Source: Protaetia brevitarsis (lineage: Eukaryota; Arthropoda; Insecta; Coleoptera; Scarabaeidae). Taken from it: 64,000 bases of DNA. This document shows, piece by piece, positions 23,826-35,781 of this stretch; position 1 is the stretch's first letter, and every line of letters begins with the position of its first letter. The DNA lies in contig RXPK01000208.1 in the NCBI GenBank assembly GCA_004143645.1, forward strand, positions 1,605,561 through 1,669,560, in the 5' to 3' direction. The notes beneath the pieces were generated by a model that was given only the letters and a program-made list of their open reading frames with translations, ran no database searches and was not told the DNA's origin. Both the position numbers and the translations under genes were made by a program.

Positions 23826-24242
23826 TTAGATTAGCATTGCGATGGCCTATGGACCTGTTTCACCGCGACCTTTTCAGATCTGTTGTGATCCCTTTTTTCC
23901 TAGAGGACACTCTCGAATTTTGCCCTCTTAATCAGGCCTATCATCTTTGAGGGCGGCTTCTTTATGTAGCTACTAGCTGTGGGGTTCTTCTCCCCTATTA
24001 CTAGAAACCTTGTCCTCGCCAGGCCTTCACATTGGCACAGCACATGAACTGGTGTTTCTTCCTCCGCGTGGCAGTATCTGCAAGTTGCATTATCTGCCAG
24101 GCCTATGTTGTACATATGCCTATTCAGTCTACAATGACCAGCCAGCAGACCTACAATCATTTTGAGAGTCTTCCTGTCTTTATTCAGTAGATCATCTCTC
24201 GTGAATTCAGACCTCTGCTCCTTTAGGAACCCTTTTGCCTTT
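23826..24242 (-). pseudogene. LINE 3' end, same family as 9722-11415
   Basis: The minus strand encodes TRDDLLNKDRKTLKMIVGLL, then GHCRLNRHMYNIGLADNA and CRYC...VHVLCQCEGLARTRFL. This preserves the cysteine/histidine knuckle (CxxC...H...C) that is damaged in the longer copy. It ends with the characteristic short TCTAA tail next to 23826. 5' truncated; no target duplication recognised. Confidence 0.88.
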
Positions 24243-24708
24243 TAAATTATACCTTTAGCATACTTAAAAGCATGGATTTCTTTTCCTCTAGAATCCTTCT
24301 AATTGATGTCAGCGGTACTCCTAACTCTTGTTCGACACAAAATATTGATGTTCTTCAAAGTATGCTAAATTGTTAGTGACGTTTTCTCAAAACTCTAGAT
24401 GCTTTTAATGAGGATCCAAACTTACTAAAATTTCTTTGTAAGTTTGAAAATTTTTAATGTTCATTGACCGAAAGTTTGGAAAAGTTTCATATGATTTTCT
24501 GCGCGTTCTAGTGATGTATATTTTACTGTAATTGCTTTGAAATTTGCACTTTTACTCATTATAAGCAGCCAAGATATCCTTAAGGGACAGATTTTTGCAA
24601 AAATTGCTGAAATTAATTTTTATCTTGAAAACGCTCTAAGATAGGTATGGGAAGTATATGGAAACGTTATACAAAAATTGATGGGAAACCTAATAATGAA
24701 AAAAGATA

Positions 24709-24863
24709 CAGGGTGTTTCATTTAAATAAAAAAAATGTTATCTGGATGGGTACAAGCGGCAACGTTGCATTTCTGAAAATATTTTAAAAATGTAGTCCGC
24801 TTTGAATACTTTATAGATACAAAATTTAAATTAATGGTATATACTGATGACTGGGACACCCAG
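24709..24863 (+). mobile_element. Short TACAGGGTGTTTC-ended repeat (MITE-like)
   Basis: Left end TACAGGGTGTTTCATTTAAA, right end GGGACACCCAGTA, roughly inverted. The TA at each side could be the target duplication. No coding capacity. Same terminus class as the repeats at 17.8 and 29.2 kb. Confidence 0.55.
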
Positions 24864-24869
24864 TATACA

Positions 24870-26700
24870 ATTCGTAGTTGTGAACAAACTCCATGATCCC
24901 ATTCTAAACTTTAAATGATATAGAACTATTTAAAAATGCCTTTTTTTCCTAAAACTGATAATAAGAAAGTTATCCATGTAGTTAACCTAAGTAGAGAAAC
25001 TATATATTTGAAGCAAATGTATAATTTTTAAAGATTTGAATCTAGCTGTAACAAATTGCAATAAAAAGAGAATTAGTGCTTTGTTAGTGCTTTGATGCTC
25101 TATTGGTCGTTGTTCTGTTAAATTCATTAACTATCTTTATTTACGAAGTACAACCATTAACTATAAAAAGGTTATGGTTAAAATTGAAATTCTTTAAAAA
25201 AACCCTTTTGATTCCACAAATTTATAGTTTGGCTCTCTTAATCGCGGTAGACCTTTAAAATTACTTCAAACAACATTTTTACTGATTGTATACACGATAA
25301 GTTAAATACATGTTTGAAGTACAAACATATACAGGAAATTAAATTAAAATGTAAAACCCATGATATGTCACATTCTTGTGCACTGTTTTCGATCAAGTAG
25401 TCCTGCTTTATAAGCTTAATTGGTAAATTTCTTCGTTTTCCATGTTTATTAATGTTATTTGTTTAACCAATGCGTTCGAAAGCTTTGGTGTTCCCTTCCT
25501 TGACATCTCTTATTTATTTTTGGATCTAATTATAATTGAAACTAGCCATATAAGTACGAATCAATTATGCATCTGAGATTGTTTGTGTATTCACCCATAA
25601 ACATGTAAGTTGCTGCTGATGTATATGAGAGTATGCAGGTGTGATTGGAAATTCTTATAGGCACACTCAGTTTGTAATTAGAAGGTTTACGAATAATGTA
25701 TTTGTATAGTTGTTTAATGTCACTGCATCAAGAAATGTCATTCAACTTATCTGTACATTACTAAGTTTATCTTATAAACGGTAAATCTTGAGAACAATAA
25801 ACAACTTCAGCTTAAACGAAAGTGAAACCATAACATGAGATAGGAAAGGAATATTATATGCAATAAAGGATGTCATAGATTAGATTTTAACTCTTGCAAT
25901 TTCCTTTTAATAGGGAACTGTTTCAAAACGCGGGGTTCTGAAGCATATGGGTCACGGACCCAACGCTTAATATTACCGGAAATAGCTTCCCTTCGGATGT
26001 AACATGTGCAAGAACAACATTAAGATGCAAGATTATTATTGTAGCAGTTTGTAAGGGATATTCTCAGAGATTTCGCGATTAAACTGATTTTATTTAGAAA
26101 AAGTACTATACGGAGAGAATTGAAATGCTTGATTTTTAGTAGGTTTCAAGGTTTTAAGAGTGAAGAATATCAGTTGATTGAGTCGACATCTCGACACCCA
26201 CACATACACATACAGATAATTAAAAATTTAGCAATCACAAGGGAAATTGTAGATGGTACGAAAGGAGATTTACCTTATCATTCTTATTTTATCTATTACA
26301 TTATTAAAAAACAAAATTTTAACAGAATGTAAGACTAATTAATCAAAGTTAAAATTATAGTAAAAAGAAGCTACAATGAAAATATTTTATTTCAATATTT
26401 ATTAATATTATTACTTGTTTTTAAAGAAATATTTTACATTCACATTACTACAATAAATACTTTAATCATACTTTGTGAATATTTACAAGATTATTTTTAA
26501 CAGACAGACAAATATCCTACAGCACTTCTATCCGTATTTACAAATAAAACGGCTGATTGTGAATTCAATTTAGGAAGCCCTAAATTCATCATGAATGTGG
26601 GCTGATGAGTGGGGCTTCGTCCTACCTACTGATTTTACAAGAGCCCACAAAACACGAGTATGTTTAATCATTGTATTATTCACTAATTATTTTGCCCATC
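24870..26700. other. No gene recognised
   Basis: AT-rich, low-density sequence. A 70-codon frame at 26120-26332 has no recognisable family. No repeat shared with the rest of the window was noticed. Confidence 0.5.
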
Positions 26701-26716
26701 GCTAGAGCGACGAACA

Positions 26717-27545
26717 TTAGATAAAGTTAATTCTAGCTGGGACAGCATAAATAGTTTGAACATGTCTAGATGATAGAAGCGGCATTTTAAAGTTAAGTCC
26801 CGAGAGGAGATGATTGGCATCAACTTGTTTGTACAACAGTTTGTATGTTAAACCAACATTCCTGCGACGTAACTCAAGGGATTGAAACGTGAAAGCGCCG
26901 AGTTGCACATCCTATGGAAAGCCTCTAAATGTGTAATTGTGCGTTGCCTTCTAAACCAAAGCGATTTAAAAACTGTCTTTGAAGATTTTTGATTACAGAA
27001 TTACAGAAATCATAATAAGGATTCTATATGATAGAAGCATATTCCAGCTTGTGCAACACAAAATATAGTTTCTAAAGAAATTTCAATTACGTAAAACCAA
27101 ATCTAGCATTTTATTGGCCTTAGCCACAGTTATGCAGACGTGCTCGTCGGTCACGTGGCTATCAGAAAGTGCTCCCAAATCGCATATGCTATCACGTCTA
27201 CCCAAATTACCAGCGCCCTACGTTGTAATCAAAAAAGCATTAAAAGATTTTCTCCTGGTGAAAGGAAGGACTACGTTTTTTACCCTCAGGCGAATCAATT
27301 GATGGTTAAAGCTTTACGTCATCTAAAAACATTAAAATGTCGCAACCGGTACTTAAATCGTTTACAAATCATGGGAATAACAATGGCCCCAGATGAGAAC
27401 CCTGGGCCGCCCCGGAGGTTACAACAGTAACAAAAATTAATCAAATTCAAAAGTGGAACACAGAGATCGAAATCGTTGCAGTATGCAGCAAAATATTGTG
27501 ATCGAAAGCCTTTGAAATTTTGTTGTAAATGGTCTATATATATAA
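26717..27545 (-). pseudogene. Degraded LINE reverse transcriptase and C-terminus
   Basis: On the minus strand, from high to low coordinates, the landmarks are: KAFDHNILL (motif A region, about 27480-27510); GAAQGSHLGPLLF (motif B, normally GVPQGS.LGPLLF, about 27378-27420); and a C-terminal SLELRRRNVGLTYKLLYKQV followed by ANHLLSGLNFKMP (26717-26908), which matches the L..RR...L.LLYK...... LL..L.F..P tail of CR1/Jockey-group LINEs. Many frameshifts lie between. No YADD box survives clearly. Confidence 0.72.
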
Positions 27546-27626
27546 GGCAATGAGGGATCGGCCGTTATAATAAAATGAACAAAAAAATTAATAAACAATC
27601 ACTGACATGTAAGAAGGACAAAGTAA

Positions 27627-27806
27627 TCACACAAAATTATTTATTAACAATATGAGACCACCTCGTTGTGCTTGGGTCTCCATTCGGAGTACGCCTGCCA
27701 AAGATTTGCGCATATCCTCGACCGTATCATGCCCAATGCCCCGAATAGTCAGTTCATATTTTAACTCGTCTTGATTCAAACAGTTAACTACAGTTTTTAA
27801 AGACAT
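27627..27806 (-). pseudogene. Ty3-type retrotransposon gag N-terminus (truncated)
   Basis: It starts at the ATG at 27804-27806 (MSLKTVVNCLNQDELKYEL) and runs TIRGIGHDTVEDMRKSL, then stops at 27627. The LN.DEL.YEL.IRG......V..MR..L pattern is the SAP-like start found in gag proteins of many insect Ty3-type elements. About 140 bases upstream lies a primer-binding-site-like sequence and an LTR edge, so the gene sits where a first gag would. Everything downstream of residue 60 is lost. Confidence 0.65.
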
Positions 27807-27943
27807 GTCAAACAATTTTCGTAAGCACAAAATAAAATAAATATTTAAACGTTCCCCTTACTACCAAAATCCAAATATAAACGATATGCTTCAATTATCT
27901 GTGAACCAATGTATGCATGTGCAACGACAAATTTGAGCCTCTA

Positions 27944-27962
27944 CGTTGGACGCCAATTAATG
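27944..27962 (-). promoter_or_regulatory. LTR 3' edge and primer-binding-site-like sequence
   Basis: On the minus strand the sequence reads GTTACA, then TTAATTGGCGTCCAACGTAG. A CA-ended LTR followed by TGGCGYCCAACG is the usual 5' LTR/primer-binding-site junction of many Ty3-type elements. It lies upstream of the gag start above. The other LTR edge could not be placed. Confidence 0.5.
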
Positions 27963-28082
27963 TAACCCCCACTCTCGGAGGTCCATGCAAGCAGCCCGGC
28001 TAGGCTTCAGTGAAAATGGACTGGGTGATAAAAAGGTACTCTTGATGAAGTTAAAAAAATATATATATATTTATATATGTCA

Positions 28083-28110
28083 AAAAATCACGTGGTGCCC
28101 CGTGATTTTT
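28083..28110. repeat. Perfect 10-bp hairpin
   Basis: AAAAATCACG and CGTGATTTTT flank an 8-base loop. It lies just inside the presumed LTR of the Ty3-type remnant and after an (AT)n stretch. It could be a polyadenylation or terminator-like structure of that LTR, or chance. Confidence 0.6.
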
Positions 28111-29496
28111 AACAAAATTCAACAGGTAAGTAGCAAGGACCAATAGCAAACCACGAAATCCCGAGGTATTTAATGAAACAAATAAATAAGGGTTGCACAT
28201 CGCACACAAAGGTAAATGAAAGTCAAGTTAAAAAACAAACATATAATTTATTATTACTAATTTAGATACTACAATAGCAGGTAAGTGACGATCACAATAA
28301 TAAATTTTCAATTAACGAGGCAATTTAATGAGAAAAATACATTAACTCATTCAAAAGAAAATATGCAGGGTAATACTTTAGTGTTGCTCACGTTTGGTAG
28401 ATATTGTATGCAAAGTAAATATATTTCATGAATGCTTTTTTTGTTTGATAATACAGATAGGTACATACAAGGCGGTTCAAAAATACAAGAACTACTTCAC
28501 CAGATTAAAGTCGATGTTTCCGTAGGTTGGCGGCCTCGTAGACGGATATGGCGTCCCAAAATAGGAGGCTTCCCTCGTAAACGAGTCCTAAAGTCCAACG
28601 GAAGTGTGGTTGCAATCCCGTGTTGATCCCAGATACACGTGCTCTCGTTCCTCTACTTCCATATATCAGCGTCCTGACACCGACGTGTACTTCTCTTACG
28701 AAGAATATCTTTCTTCGGATGTTGTTATGATGAAAAACCCACGTGAGCGGAGTTAGCGTCCAAGAGGTGGCGGTGTGATTATAAATCTGCAATTATCCGT
28801 GCATTTGATCGACCAAAAACGACGATAAGCTACAGATCAACAGCTTTTGTGTACTAGATTACTAATCCCGATAAAATCGGTGAGTATATTTTACTTTCAA
28901 ACGCAGTAACTTCTCAACACAATATCTACGTACACCAATCATTGATTCTACTTCTGTGCTAGTTGGAATACTTCTCTTTTCGTCCTCTCCCAACAACAAC
29001 GTCGCCTCTTGCACACCAAAAAACCCAACCCGCAAAAAGGCAAACAGGTGAGTTTGCATATAACATGATACATGACCTTAAATCTAATACATTTTATATT
29101 TTCAGAAAATAACACAAGGACATACACTGATGCCTATTGAAATCTGTACGTTAATAACTGAAATAAATTAAATGAATTAGGTAATGTTTAAACATGTAAA
29201 ATTATAATAAAGAAACAAATTTAAAAATACAATAATATATAGGGTTTTCCATTTAAAATAACGGAGTAAGTATGCGTTTTCCTACTTTTGGAACATCTTG
29301 TATAGTCAAAAATATTTTTAAAAAGATTTTTTCCTAAAATAAAAATAAAGCTGTAATCAAAGATCCAGTCTTCGGTGGGACACCCTGTACTCATGCTACA
29401 TATATTGATGTTTTTAAGAAAAGTTACACTCATCTCAAAAATGGAGGTTCATTCGTTCATTCAAATCTGCTTGTTCTTTTGTTATTATTAAGTAAG
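28111..29496. other. No gene recognised; GC-richer stretch at 28500-28800
   Basis: Three plus-strand words match splice donors: CAG|GTAAGT at about 28125 and 28278, and CAG|GTGAGT at about 29047. No convincing coding exon joins them. Frames at 28432-28626 (plus), 28505-28792 (minus) and 28862-29059 (minus) have no recognised family. Part of this stretch may be the body of the LTR that starts at 27961. Confidence 0.35.
29239..29389 (+). mobile_element. Short MITE-like repeat ending ACACCCTGTA
   Basis: The left end TATAGGGTTTTCCATTTAAAA is a decayed form of TACAGGGTGTTCCATTTAAA. The right end reads GGGACACCCTGTA. Same class as 24709-24863. No coding capacity. Confidence 0.5.
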
Positions 29497-29512
29497 ATAT
29501 ATATATCTCACA

Positions 29513-30299
29513 TAAAAATGAAAAAATCTACACAAATTGGTATTTTAAACCAACGCATTGTGGAAGGTATTTAAACTTTTTATCACAAACACCCACCAGA
29601 TATAAAATAAGTACGATTAACAACTTAGTGGACAGGTGCATAGCTTTCTCAGAAAGAACCAATATCAAACAAAATATTAATAAAATAAAAGAAATGTTAA
29701 TTAATAATAATTATCCAATTCATTTTATAGATAAATATATAAAAAAAAGATTAACACAAAATGAAAATAAAACAAAAACCAACCCACAAAATAAGGACCA
29801 AAATAAAGAAGAGAACAAAAAATATATTTCCATACCATACACAGAACAATTATCAGAGAATTTACAAAAATTCCTGAAACAATACAAAATCAACATTGCT
29901 CATAAACCAAATTACACAAATAAAAAGTGGTTCACAAAAACTAAAGAACCAATAGATTTTAATAAGCAAACACATACAATTTACAAAATTAACTGTAAAA
30001 ACTGTGAAGGGGTGTATATTGGACAATCACAATACATAGAGAAGAGAATTTACTCTCACAAATATAGCATAAATACACAAAATGTAAATTCTACTGCTTT
30101 GGCAAAACATGCACTAAATAATAACCATAAATTTAATTTTAATAAAACGGAAATTTTAGATATTGAAAATAATTATTATAAAAGAAATGTGGCATATTAA
30201 AATAATAAAAATGCAATTAACGATAAAAATGATATAAATAACTTAAGTCACATTTATAATAATTTGATTATAGCAAATTCTAAAGAAAAAACGAATTGA
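29513..30299 (+). pseudogene. Penelope-like retroelement: RT end plus GIY-YIG endonuclease, copy B
   Basis: One frame runs from about 29513 to the stop at 30297-30299 with a single in-frame TAA at 30198. It begins in the last part of the reverse transcriptase (NEKIYTNWYFKPTHCGRYLN, then YKISTINNLVDRCIAFS). A lysine/asparagine-rich linker follows. The endonuclease has IYKINCKNCEGVYIGQSQYI, with the CxxC finger and the G-Y...Y-I-G core, then KRIYSHKYSI, HALNNNHKFNF, and after the stop AINDKNDINNLSHIYNNLI. This order of RT followed by GIY-YIG is diagnostic of Penelope-like elements. 5' truncated: no catalytic YxDD part is present. Confidence 0.92.
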
Positions 30300-30360
30300 G
30301 TCGTCATGCACCTTATCGTGGAAATGTAGAGGCGATTTTCGCGTAAATTTTTAAATAAAA

Positions 30361-30412
30361 AACGGCCTGTTTTCTGTTATTGAAAACAAAACTGAACGGC
30401 CTTGCGCTTTAG
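30361..30412. repeat. Hairpin 3' of the Penelope-like fragment
   Basis: TGTTTTC and GAAAACA form a short stem in a segment flanked by two ACGGCC words. It is present only in copy B. It might be part of the element's 3' untranslated region. Confidence 0.35.
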
Positions 30413-30773
30413 TATATGTTTGTTTGTTGATATTTGTTAATGTATTAACGTGTCGTTTACAATTTTAAAATGTAATTAAAAGAATTCTTTGACAACACCG
30501 TAAAGGTGAATAAATATGAAAACACCTAAATGTAAGTTGTTTTTTACTTTTTAACAATTTTGCCTTATAATTACTATTTTGAATTTTAAAATCGTAACTT
30601 GTTAAATTTTAAATTGTAATGTCTAATATTTTGAATTGTAGGATGGAAATGATGAAAAAGGAATAAACAAAATTCCGAAACGTAAAAACATTGTATAATT
30701 AATAAGAAAAAACCGGAATACCCAAAATAAAGGAAAAAAATAATAATAAGAAATCAACACGGGTTAAATAATT

Positions 30774-31067
30774 TTGAAGAAATTTGTAAGATATATAAGT
30801 TATTTCATTTTGTATATCGCACGTCTTGTCGCCTCTTTGCTACATTACATTGGCTTGAGAATCTGGGTAACTCCGATTTGGAAAATACACAGAAAAGCGA
30901 TCACAGCCACATTTATTAATCTTAAGACAAACATGTCACGGTTCGAATACATTAAAACAAATTACCCACTAGCAATGGGGGTGGAGATTCGTGTAAATAA
31001 ATATAAAGAGAAACGGTTGAATGCGTCCGCCACTTGCCTTAGGGTTCGCCTTAAATGCACCCTCTAG
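30774..31067 (+). other. 97-codon open frame, copy B, function unknown
   Basis: Twin of 1936-2229, with a TTG first codon and a hydrophobic N-terminal third. It differs at two residues. No ATG start of useful length and no recognised family. Listed only because the frame survives in both copies. Confidence 0.25.
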
Positions 31068-31611
31068 GTAAACAAATTTTCTATGTTCCGACTGTGACGG
31101 CATCGACAGCCAGCGCGGCCGGCAAACACTTCTGTTTCACTTTTCCGATTCGGGACCGAGTCGAATTCCATTCCAGCAGGACGGGAGAACTTACTCGTCG
31201 AGGAGAACCCGGAAGGAGAGAACGCAACTTCTACCATATTGATTTTCAATTTAGTTGCATTAATATTTTGCTCCAAGAGTTTACCGAAGTGTGTATTTAG
31301 AGGGAAGTCAGAATCATTATTATTGATGGGGTTTGCCGCCCGATTCGCCCCGCTCAATGCCCGGTCCCTTCACTCGCTCGTCGTTTCTTGTAACGGCACA
31401 GAATGCCGTTGCAGAAATCATTCTTTATTTATTCGTTTTAGGGTTTTATCGACTCGATTTTTTTTAGATAACGCGCCTGGAGAAAATGGTACAACGTCTG
31501 CGGTAATTCTCGAACAGATGATGGAGGTCATTTATCCCTATCACTGCAGCCGGAATCGGCAACATTTTTAAACGGCAAATGTGCTATGAGAGCCATGCGT
31601 GAAGTACGTTG

Positions 31612-32818
31612 TGCTGTGGTTTAGGCAACCCATTTCGCTGAGTGTATTTCAAGTTGCATATTTTTGTTTATTTATTGGTGGTTTACTTAAAACACCTGAT
31701 TCAGTTTACCGAGAGTTTTTCACAAATTTTGATGTTTATTTTGTATAAGTTTAGTTAAAGAGTTTATTGTTTCATTTTAATTAATTAAGTGTTAAGTTTT
31801 TTTTTTTTTAAATTAATTCCATTCATTTATTTGTCTAGTGTTCGCTAGTGTTGTTTTAATGCGGATTCTATTCAATATTCTGGTTGAATTGTAATACGAC
31901 TACTTTGTACGATTTTGAGAGAGGGATTTTCGTAAGAAAAACAATTGTAGAATTTTGTTCAGGACTTCCTTGTTCGACTATTGACGTGAGTAGACGTATT
32001 TTTGTATATCTTTGTTGCCATTTTGTATTTCATTTTGATTTTGTAAATTTCGCATTAATTGTCTTTTATATAGCCAATCAAGGAATTCTTATTGGGATAA
32101 TTGTTGATATATTGAAGTGTGCACATTATAGATATAAGATCAATTATTATTTTTGTTTGGGAAGATACATTTTAGTTTATTTTTTCTCATTTTAATTTAA
32201 AGTGTTATTTTTTCCGTTATTCAATTTTCATTTTTAATTATCAATCACCTCGGTTGGGTGAGTAGAAACTTTGTTCTTGTATTTAGTTTTCCCTTTTTTG
32301 TAAATTTGTAGAAATTGTTCATGCTTAGTTTATTTTAATTTGATACCACGTGGATTGAAATTTGAAGATTTTGGATAATCTTGCTGAACAAACAAAACTT
32401 TTGCTTTGCATAGGAAATAGCATTGTCACATTTTAATTTAGAGTCAAGTGCAGTTTTTATTTTAGGCCAGAACCTTCAGTTCAAGGTTTTTCTTTTCTGC
32501 ACAAGTTGTAATTTAGCCCATTTTGATTAATAAATTTGATTGTTGATTAACGTCGTTGGGTAAAAAAATCTGTTCTTTTATTTTTATTAAACCTTTTCAA
32601 TTTTTCGGGTAATTAAGAGAGTCTGATTGCTTTCACTCACATTTTACTTTTCGTGGTTAGATTCAAGTTTTAATTCGCGAGGGTAACTCTGAGGTTAATA
32701 GTTCTTTTGTTCAATTAAAAATTTTATCCGTTGAGCTAGCTAATTTTAATTTTTTTTTTTTTTATTTGTATTTTGGAATCAATTTGACATTTTCAATGAA
32801 TTCAATCAGTACACAGCA
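31612..32818 (+). mobile_element. Solo LTR (TGCTGTG...CACAGCA family), copy B
   Basis: Same insertion as 2775-3892, at the same place in the duplicate. Flanks read GTTG (31608-31611) and GTAG (32819-32822), one mutation away from the perfect 4-bp target duplication in copy A. About 1.2 kb. It keeps the segment TTAAACCTTTTCAATTTTTC (about 32588-32607) that copy A has lost but that also exists at about 51650, so B is nearer the ancestral form. Confidence 0.9.
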
Positions 32819-33360
32819 GTAGGTATTCTATTTTGGTGATTGTTTTATGGAGTATCAGAAAGCGAACATTAAAATAACAGTATTAATACTTGGGGTAACT
32901 TTTTACTACAGATTTTTTTTAACGCTTTCTTCATTACGGGATTTTATTTATTAAACATGATCTATATTTTGACCTCCTGCTGATTTTACTAAAGTTGAGA
33001 ACGAAGCTTCCATTATCATTCATGGCAGATCGTCCGTTTTATTTAAGACTTCAAGCAGCCTATTTCATTCATTGCATGAATGAAGCGCTGGTGCATTAAA
33101 GTAGATCTTTTACATTGCCTTCATGAGAATAAACATGTTTGTATGTAAACAATTTACTATTTATCTTATCAATAAGTTATTTGTTTAAAAACTAAAAAAT
33201 AATCTATTATAAAAGCCCATGTCGTGAAGCGAAACTGTATCCGTTCACTTCATGAAAGCAACTTTGAGCATTCGTTTCATTCGTTCTCTGATTTCGCACT
33301 GCAATACTCACTCATAACTACACAGACTAATGAAACTACCTTTATCCCAACACTATTTCC

Positions 33361-33657
33361 TACAACTAATTAAAAATTGCCTATCCAACAAATCATCATC
33401 GTTTTTTTATCATAACTTTTAGTCCACTGTTTTCATTTCAACATCTGATGTTCTATAAGGGACAAACCTAGGCCTTGACGATTTCAAAATTGAAAAATCC
33501 TAACACTTTCTTCTACAACTAATTGAAAATTGCCTATCCAACAAATCATCATCGTTTTTTATCATACATTTTAGTATAGGTACTGATTTCATTTCAACAT
33601 CTGATGTTCCACAAGCGACAAACCTAGGCCTTGACGATTTGAAAATTGAAAAATCCT
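33361..33657 (+). repeat. Two-unit tandem repeat, period about 152 bp (copy B)
   Basis: Units start at 33361 and 33513. Counterpart of 4417-4711. Confidence 0.88.
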
Positions 33658-33659
33658 AA

Positions 33660-35690
33660 TGTGGCCAGGAACTACATATGAGTTTTCCAAATTTTTTCCA
33701 CACTGCAAAGCAATGGGTCTGTAGTTGTAAAGCAATTTTTTATTAGAACCATATTGCTGCAGCATAGTATCAAGTCAGTTGTGTACATATAAATGTACAT
33801 CTTAATTTTTAAAAAAATTAATGGAATGGGGGGATACATGTTTATACTCTATCTTCAATTGTTGTTCATTGTGTTTTATTTACGATTTGAAGTTAAATTT
33901 TTAAAATAGTCGCATTGAAATATAAAGAAAAAGCGTACATGCATATACTTAAGATAAGTAACATACATTTAGTCATTCGACGAACAAACATAGAAAAGAA
34001 ATAATATAATATTACCGTATGTTCTCTGAAAAGAAACCATTAACTCTATACAAGGTTGCACTCAGAGGCCGTTGTATATTTTCAAACACTGGCAAAAAAC
34101 TGTTTTCTGTACTTACAATTAGTTAATTTCGTTTTAGGTGGTAGCAAATAGGCGTTGTTTAACTCCCTAGTACTTGTTTAAATGTTGTTGTTAATAATTT
34201 TATTTGTTTTCAAGCATTTTGGAAAGGTACCAGTGACAAAGGATAAATTGTTTAAGGGCTGAGGATCCTTAATTAATGTAAGTTAAATTAAACAAGAATG
34301 ATTCTGAAAATGAATGTCTTAAGGAGTGACTATATTTAATTTATTTTCTATACAAAAATTCTCGTATCGTTTGAAGAAAAAAAAATTAACTTAAAGGATT
34401 ATAAATTCAAGATGAATTTTTGAATAATCTGTATATGATTTGGGGCAAGAAAGAATACGTAGATCCTTTCACTTTCAACTATATTAGTAAAGCGTTTTTA
34501 TGTCTGACACCGTATAATATATTTATTTTTATTTTAAAAAGCGTGTAGATCAAGCATTTAACTTAATTCCAAATATCCTAAAAACGGTTGAGTTTACGCA
34601 TAGCAAAATAAAAACTGGCCGCAAATAATAGCCAAATTGTGCCATGCCCTTTACAAAGACAAAAAATAGTTTAATATTGCACATAGTTTAATAATAAGCA
34701 GTAACTATTTCTGTAGATTTTTTTTTCTAGATAGAATAGCAGTCGCAATAAAAGAGATGTTGTTAACAATGGATATTGGAAACGAACGAAGGATACAAGA
34801 ACGATTTGATTTCAATGACAGCTAATTTGACCAATAACTCCTAAAGAAACTCTGTATGTCTGTAGATACTATTGAGTTCACATTTAACAACCAAATTCAA
34901 TTTAATTTTAAACGGAAATATGAATAGCGGGAAAGTGGAAGCGATTAAAAAAAAGATGGCGATAATTTGTACGAAACCTGGTAGTAAATAACATTAACAA
35001 TAATAACGTTAATGATTTTAATGGGTAATAATAATGCGACCTCCTCTGCACCCCTAGTCAAAACCCAGCTTTATCGACCGAACACCACCACCACCACTAC
35101 GGCAGCTCTTTCTCGTCGCTTTAGTGCCGTCTCCGTCCTTATTTCGGTGCGTCTCGCTTGCACCTCACCCAAACCCCTAAAAATATCCCCCGCGATGGAC
35201 TAACTTTGGTGGTTCGGCGGCTGCAGCGGCACCTCTGAGAAATCGCCGAACACCGGAGAAACTAGAAATATAAAACGCGCAGCGCCGTGTATCCTTCTCG
35301 TTAAAATTAAGAAAAGGATTTATTATTTTTAAGTATCTACGTAGATATTTCAATCTTTCCTACAAATATCACGTATCAATGTATAAATACACTTTGCAGG
35401 GAAAATTCGAAAAGATGAGATAGGCTTATGTTATTTTTTTGAGATAAGTATAGAGTATATAGTAAGACATGTTGTATATTGGTAAATTAAATAGTAACAC
35501 CTCTTTCACTCAATTAACTAATTTGTACAAATCAAAGGTAATAACAAGAAAATATAGTTGAAAGACAGTTGTCGAAAGTGCAGATATTTGAATTTGTGGA
35601 ACAATAACATGTGAAGACCGTGGACCACCGACTAACATACAAGAAACGATAATAATTTGATCCTTTAGACTGCATCTGCAGCATAGGAGA
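33660..35690. other. Non-coding remainder of copy B
   Basis: Collinear with 4712-6700. Contains the GC-richer island at 35038-35260. No gene seen. Confidence 0.5.
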
Positions 35691-35781
35691 CGTCCTGTAG
35701 TTACAATGTAAAAACAGTACAAAACACAGTAAAATAAATAATAGCGAATTTAAAATTTAGCATAAGTACAATAAAGTTAAC

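Noticed and set aside
24844..24868. CTGATGACTGGGACACCCAG as a hammerhead with stem II
   Set aside because: The stem is present but is not followed by GAAA. It is the end of a MITE-like repeat.
28111..29050. Plus-strand spliced gene suggested by three good donor words
   Set aside because: No matching acceptors or coding exons. Donor-like words also occur elsewhere in the window by chance.
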